From assembly GCA_964450125.1 (NCBI GenBank), contig CAYVDO010000305.1, positions 1-10,274 of the forward strand: a DNA stretch of 10,274 nucleotides. Reading direction: 5' to 3'. Origin of the DNA: JADJOY01 sp964450125 (GTDB lineage: Bacteria > JADJOY01). The notes beneath the pieces are model-generated. The model did no database searches, had not been told where the DNA came from, and was given only the letters and a program-made list of their open reading frames with translations. Below are positions 7,532 through 10,274 of this stretch, one piece after another. How positions within the stretch are numbered: position 1 is the first letter of the stretch; the number at the start of each line of letters is the position of its first letter. A program made the position numbers and the translations under genes.

Positions 7532-7630
7532 GCAGCGCACCACGTCCGCGCGCCGAACGGCCGGGCGAGCCCGGTGCCTGGAATCCACCCTTGCTCGCTC
7601 ACGCTCGTCGCAGGGATGATCGGCGCGCAT

Positions 7631-7636
7631 GGAGAG
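7631..7636 (+). promoter_or_regulatory. Ribosome binding site deciding the lipoprotein start
   Basis: GGAGAG lies four bases before the ATG at 7641. It falls inside an alternative four-codon extension from the ATG at 7629, so the later ATG is the better start. Confidence 0.5.
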
Positions 7637-7640
7637 TTTC

Positions 7641-8060
7641 ATGTCGAGTCCGTGTCACGTGCTGCCGCGACGCGCGCGCCTTTTCGCTCTGACGTCGGTC
7701 GTGTGCGCCCTGCAATGGGGTTGTTATTCCCGGAGCTATCCCGTTGCTCGCGTCACCCGAGACGCCATCTTCTTCGCCGAGCCCGACGAGCCACTGACGA
7801 TCGTCGGAAAGCCCTGGCGAGTCCAGGAGGAAGAGTGTGCGTTTCAACTGCCATTCGTGGTGGTGAGTCGAGCCGACCCCGTGCGCGTGATTCAGAACCT
7901 GTTCGCCGAGCATGCGGGCGACGCGATCATCCATGCCGAGCTCTACGTGTTCCACCTGCCCTTGGTGCTGTGGGACGACTCGTGCGTGGGCATTCGCGGT
8001 GAGATGGTGAGGACTTCGACTCCGCCTGGCGCGCGGCAGGTCGAGGAGCGAGGGCGATGA
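7641..8060 (+). CDS. Small secreted protein or lipoprotein, function unknown
   Basis: The product has 139 residues. It starts with a basic stretch (RRAR, 10-13) and a hydrophobic core (LFALTSVVCAL, 14-24), then QWGC with Cys28. This resembles a lipoprotein signal, but the residue three before Cys28 is Gln instead of the usual Leu, Val or Ile, so lipidation is uncertain and a plain signal peptide or uncleaved anchor is possible. The mature part looks folded, with hydrophobic strands (FQLPFVVVS, 68-76) and a helix (DPVRVIQNLFAEHAG, 79-93), followed by DAIIHAELYVFHLPLVLW (94-111) and CVGIRGEMVR (115-124). Cys66 and Cys115 could pair outside the cytoplasm. Several families of small bacterial lipoproteins end with a 'dAiihvev...G.vv' pattern like this, but I cannot name one. 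The gene overlaps the next reading frame by four bases (ATGA). Confidence 0.68.
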   Translation: MSSPCHVLPRRARLFALTSVVCALQWGCYSRSYPVARVTRDAIFFAEPDEPLTIVGKPWRVQEEECAFQLPFVVVSRADPVRVIQNLFAEHAGDAIIHAELYVFHLPLVLWDDSCVGIRGEMVRTSTPPGARQVEERGR

Positions 8061-8211
8061 CCGACTCGGAGGAACGGTCGGCGTCCGGTGTTCCGCAGCT
8101 TCGGTGAAGGCCTTGGACGAGCAGGGGATTCCGTTCGTGCTCGACGAGCAGCGCCCGGACGCGGCGGTGAAGCGCGCCGGCGGTCCGTTCGGATTTCTTC
8201 GGCGCTCCTGA
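8057..8211 (+). pseudogene. Small gene overlapping the lipoprotein stop, apparently frameshifted
   Basis: An ATG at 8057 overlaps the preceding stop (ATGA), the usual arrangement for translational coupling, but its frame ends after 16 codons (MTDSEERSASGVPQLR) at the TGA 8105-8107. A different frame then reads VKALDEQGIPFVLDEQRP, followed by DAAVKRAGGPFGFLRRS and a stop at 8209-8211. This second stretch has strongly protein-like composition. Joining the two by a shift near 8100 (for example one lost base) gives a product of about 50 residues. The downstream part could instead start on its own at the GTG at 8104 (35 residues), though no ribosome site is visible there. Function unknown. Confidence 0.4.
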
Positions 8212-8309
8212 GGGTTCGAGTGTCGGGCGCAGCTCCAGGCCCGGGCTCGGTCGGTCTGCGTCGGGCAGCGTGGCGCCAGCGGCGCAGGCGGACGCGAGCC
8301 CGTTTCGCC

Positions 8310-9962
8310 TCAGCTCGGTTCCTCGGTTTCGATGCTGGCACGGCGGAGGCCGAGACGCTCCATCTTGAGCCGGAGCCCCGGTCGCGAGAAGCCGAGGTAC
8401 TCCGCGGCGCGCGTCAGGTTGTCGTCGAAGCGGTCGAGGGCCTGGATGATGAAGCGCCGCTCGATCGCCTCGAGCGCGTCGCGCAGCACGCCGCCCGATT
8501 CACTCGCCGCGTCCGCATCGCCCGGGGCGAGGCACGGTTTCCCGCCGCTGCGTGCCGCTGCCGCCCGCAGTCGCGGCGAGAGCGACACTTCCGCGATCCA
8601 CTCGCCCGTGGCGGTCTGTGCAGCCGCGCGCTCGATCTCGTTCTTGAGCTCGCGCACGTTCCCGGGCCAGTCGTGGGCGAGCAGCGCATCCAACGCCCGC
8701 GGGTGGATGCCGCGGACGTCGCGTCCAGACGCGGCGCGGTAGCGCGCGAGCAGGTGGTCGGCGAGAGCGGGCACTTCTTCGATGCGCTCGCGCAACGGCG
8801 GAATCTCGATCCGCAGCACGTCGAGCCGGTAGAGCAGATCGCGCCGGAAGCGGCCCGCCACCACCTCGGCCTCGGGATCGCGATTGGTGGCTGCGAGGAT
8901 GCGCACGTCCACCGCCACCTCGCGATCGGCGCCCACTGGCCGCACCACGGCCTGGTCCACGGCGCGGAGCAGCTTGGCCTGCAGCTCGATGGGCAGCTCC
9001 GTGACCTCGTCGAGAAAGATCGTGCCGCCGCTGGCTTCGCGAAAGAGCCCGAGGCGGGCACCGCTCGCGCCGGAGAACGCGCCGCGATCGTGGCCGAAGA
9101 GCTCCGACTCGACGAGGTCGCGTGGCAGCGCCGCGCAGTTGACCGGGACGAACGGGCCCTCGCGCCGATCGCTGGTCGCGTGCACCGTGCGCGCCACCAC
9201 CTCTTTGCCGACGCCGGTTTCGCCCAGGATCAAGAGCGGCAAGCGCTCGCGCGCCGCCAGCTCGACGCGGTGGAGCACCGCGCGCATCGCCCGCGAATCG
9301 GCGAGCAGCGTCGCCTCGAGCGAGGCTCGCAGCATCTGGTTCTCGCGTCGGAGCCGTGCTTCGGCTCGCGTGAGGCGCTCGGTGAGCGCGGCGTTCGCGA
9401 GCGCGAGGGCGAGCGGCTCGGCGAACACCGTCACCAGCTCGAGGTCGCGCTCGGAGAACGTTCCGATGGGATGGCGGTTGTCGACTTCGAGGACGCCGAC
9501 CAGGCGCTCGCGGGCGACCAGCGGCGCGCAGATCGTCGCATGGATCCGCGCTTCCAGAACCGAGTCCACCCCGGCGAGCGCGGTGGGCACGTCGGCGATG
9601 AGGAGCGCCTCGCGTCGAGAAGCCACCCGGTCGAGCACGCTCTGGCTCACGACGTGCGGTTGGCTCGAGAGCGCGTCCTCGCCGCGCTGGAAACGGTGCG
9701 CGGGCGTGGGTGGGCCGTCTCCGTCGGCGAGAAAGAGCGTCACGTGCGTCGCTCGGGGAAAGGCGTGGAAGAGTCGCGCCGCGATCGTGCCGGCCAGTGC
9801 AGTCACGTCGCGTGCGCCGGCGAGCTCGCGGGTGAGATCGTAGAGCGTAGCCAGCGCGGCACGATCGTCCGCCCGCAGGCGATCGTCGATGCTGGGCGAC
9901 GACTCGACGGGACGACTGGCGGCGATCGCGGGCTCGGAAGAAGGTCGCGGTGAATCGGTCAT
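8310..9962 (-). CDS. Sigma-54-dependent transcriptional activator with GAF sensor domain
   Basis: The 550-residue cytoplasmic protein has three parts. A GAF-type sensor spans about 35-195, with the core ICAPLVARERLVGVLEVDNR and FSERDLELVTVFAEPLALAL, ending in a helical linker (about 193-215). The AAA+ domain spans about 220-455, with Walker A GETGVGKE (247-254), NCAALP, ELFGHDRGAFSGA (287-299), Walker B GGTIFLDEV (312-320), LAATNRD, arginine-finger region RFRRDLLYRLDVL (371-383) and WPGNVREL (432-439). A Fis-type helix-turn-helix spans about 498-541 (NLTRAAEYLGFSRPGLRLKMERLG). It should remodel RNA polymerase-sigma-54 at -24/-12 promoters in response to a ligand or partner sensed by GAF. The sigma-54 contact loop reads GAFSGA, a conservative change from GAFTGA. 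There is no receiver domain, so it is not a classical NtrC-type response regulator. The ATG at 9962 is one choice; another lies at 9980. It is divergent from a Ser/Thr kinase. Confidence 0.93.
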   Translation of the reverse strand: MTDSPRPSSEPAIAASRPVESSPSIDDRLRADDRAALATLYDLTRELAGARDVTALAGTIAARLFHAFPRATHVTLFLADGDGPPTPAHRFQRGEDALSSQPHVVSQSVLDRVASRREALLIADVPTALAGVDSVLEARIHATICAPLVARERLVGVLEVDNRHPIGTFSERDLELVTVFAEPLALALANAALTERLTRAEARLRRENQMLRASLEATLLADSRAMRAVLHRVELAARERLPLLILGETGVGKEVVARTVHATSDRREGPFVPVNCAALPRDLVESELFGHDRGAFSGASGARLGLFREASGGTIFLDEVTELPIELQAKLLRAVDQAVVRPVGADREVAVDVRILAATNRDPEAEVVAGRFRRDLLYRLDVLRIEIPPLRERIEEVPALADHLLARYRAASGRDVRGIHPRALDALLAHDWPGNVRELKNEIERAAAQTATGEWIAEVSLSPRLRAAAARSGGKPCLAPGDADAASESGGVLRDALEAIERRFIIQALDRFDDNLTRAAEYLGFSRPGLRLKMERLGLRRASIETEEPS

Positions 9963-10052
9963 GGCGCGGTGCTCGGACATCCGATGCGGTTGGCGTCGAA
10001 TCGTGCTCTCATTCTCTTTCCATGGCGAGCGCAAGTGATCCAAATCGTGCCC
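9963..10052. promoter_or_regulatory. Shared divergent promoter region of activator and kinase
   Basis: Only 90 bases separate the two start codons, so both promoters must lie here or overlap the neighbouring coding ends. The stretch at about 9990-10022 is somewhat AT-richer (CTCATTCTCTTTCC). I found no site with the exact GG-N10-GC spacing of a sigma-54 promoter; the nearest, near 9990-10005 on the plus strand, has 11 bases between GG and GC. No clear inverted-repeat operator was seen. Confidence 0.4.
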
Positions 10053-10274
10053 ATGCTGCCCGGTGATGTGCTCGCGAATCGCTACGAGTTGGTTCGGGAG
10101 CTGGGCGCCGGCGCGATGGGTGTCGTCTACGCAGCGTTCGATCGCGAGCGCGGCGGTCCGGTCGCGATCAAGACGCTGCGCTCGCCGGAGGCGCTGACGC
10201 TGCTCAGGCTCAAGCACGAGTTCCGCGAGCTTGCGGGTCTGGTGCATCCGAACCTGGTGCGGCTTCACGAGCTG
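10053..10274 (+). CDS. Ser/Thr protein kinase, N-terminal 74 residues (runs off right edge)
   Basis: The frame starts at the ATG at 10053 and stays open to the window edge. It reads as the first lobe of a eukaryotic-like (Hanks-type) protein kinase: NRYELVRELGAGAMGVVYAA (9-28) carries the glycine-rich loop, VAIKTL contains the ATP-binding lysine (Lys40), and KHEFREL holds the likely alpha-C glutamate (Glu56). It is followed by the HPNLVRLHEL motif (65-74). Such kinases phosphorylate Ser or Thr on regulators and are abundant in Myxococcota. The catalytic HRD and DFG motifs and any C-terminal domain (ATPase/TPR, PASTA or other) are outside the window. GTG codons in frame at 10035 and 10047 are alternative starts; none has a strong ribosome site. 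Divergence from a sigma-54 activator suggests a joint signalling role. Confidence 0.9.
   Translation, partial: MLPGDVLANRYELVRELGAGAMGVVYAAFDRERGGPVAIKTLRSPEALTLLRLKHEFRELAGLVHPNLVRLHEL

Noticed and set aside
7561..7574. Inverted repeat CCGGGC-GA-GCCCGG as a terminator for the truncated secreted protein
   Set aside because: The two-base loop is too small for the full stem and no T-tract follows; such short palindromes are common in GC-rich DNA.
8088..9953. A 621-codon plus-strand open frame opposite the sigma-54 activator
   Set aside because: The minus strand encodes a complete GAF-AAA+-Fis activator, so the antisense frame is a by-product of its codon usage.
9985..10010. Possible -24/-12 sigma-54 promoter in the divergent gap
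   Set aside because: The GG and GC elements are separated by 11 bases instead of the required 10, and flanking consensus bases are missing.
9963..10268. Upstream extension of the sigma-54 activator into the kinase region
   Set aside because: The plus strand there encodes the kinase glycine loop and VAIK lysine; the extension on the minus strand has no domain character.

Overview
The window is GC-rich, tightly packed bacterial DNA. It resembles Myxococcota or a neighbouring 'deltaproteobacterial' lineage. The clues are a GAF-domain sigma-54 activator whose start faces the start of a eukaryotic-like Ser/Thr protein kinase, a second GAF protein, and a secreted-protein fragment with an LADNGG...CDIGA...DGFES tail. 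The taxonomic placement is inference.

Layout. Positions 1-4738 hold one minus-strand gene block, in transcription order gatC, gatA, gatB, mtnA and a GAF-domain gene that runs off the left edge. gatA and gatB overlap by 4 bases. GatCAB converts misacylated Glu-tRNA(Gln) and/or Asp-tRNA(Asn), which suggests the organism uses the indirect route for at least one of these tRNAs. MtnA belongs to the methionine salvage pathway and has no obvious biochemical link to GatCAB. Divergent from gatC, at 4968-6200 on the plus strand, lies a membrane-anchored SGNH/GDSL hydrolase.

Positions 6221-8211 are a disordered stretch. It contains a minus-strand gene remnant whose coding-like segments lie in several frames (6221-6899), a spacer with no recognisable gene (6900-7186), a C-terminal fragment of a secreted beta-helix/choice-of-anchor-type protein (7187-7531), a small intact secreted or lipoprotein gene (7641-8060), and an overlapping small gene that looks frameshifted (8057-8211).

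Positions 8310-10274 hold a regulatory pair. A GAF-AAA+-Fis sigma-54-dependent activator on the minus strand and the first 74 codons of a Ser/Thr protein kinase on the plus strand are transcribed away from a shared 90-base gap. They plausibly belong to one signalling pathway.

I found no CRISPR array, tRNA, rRNA, insertion sequence or clear new defence system. The most interesting parts are the kinase/activator pair and the decayed stretch between two well-preserved gene groups.
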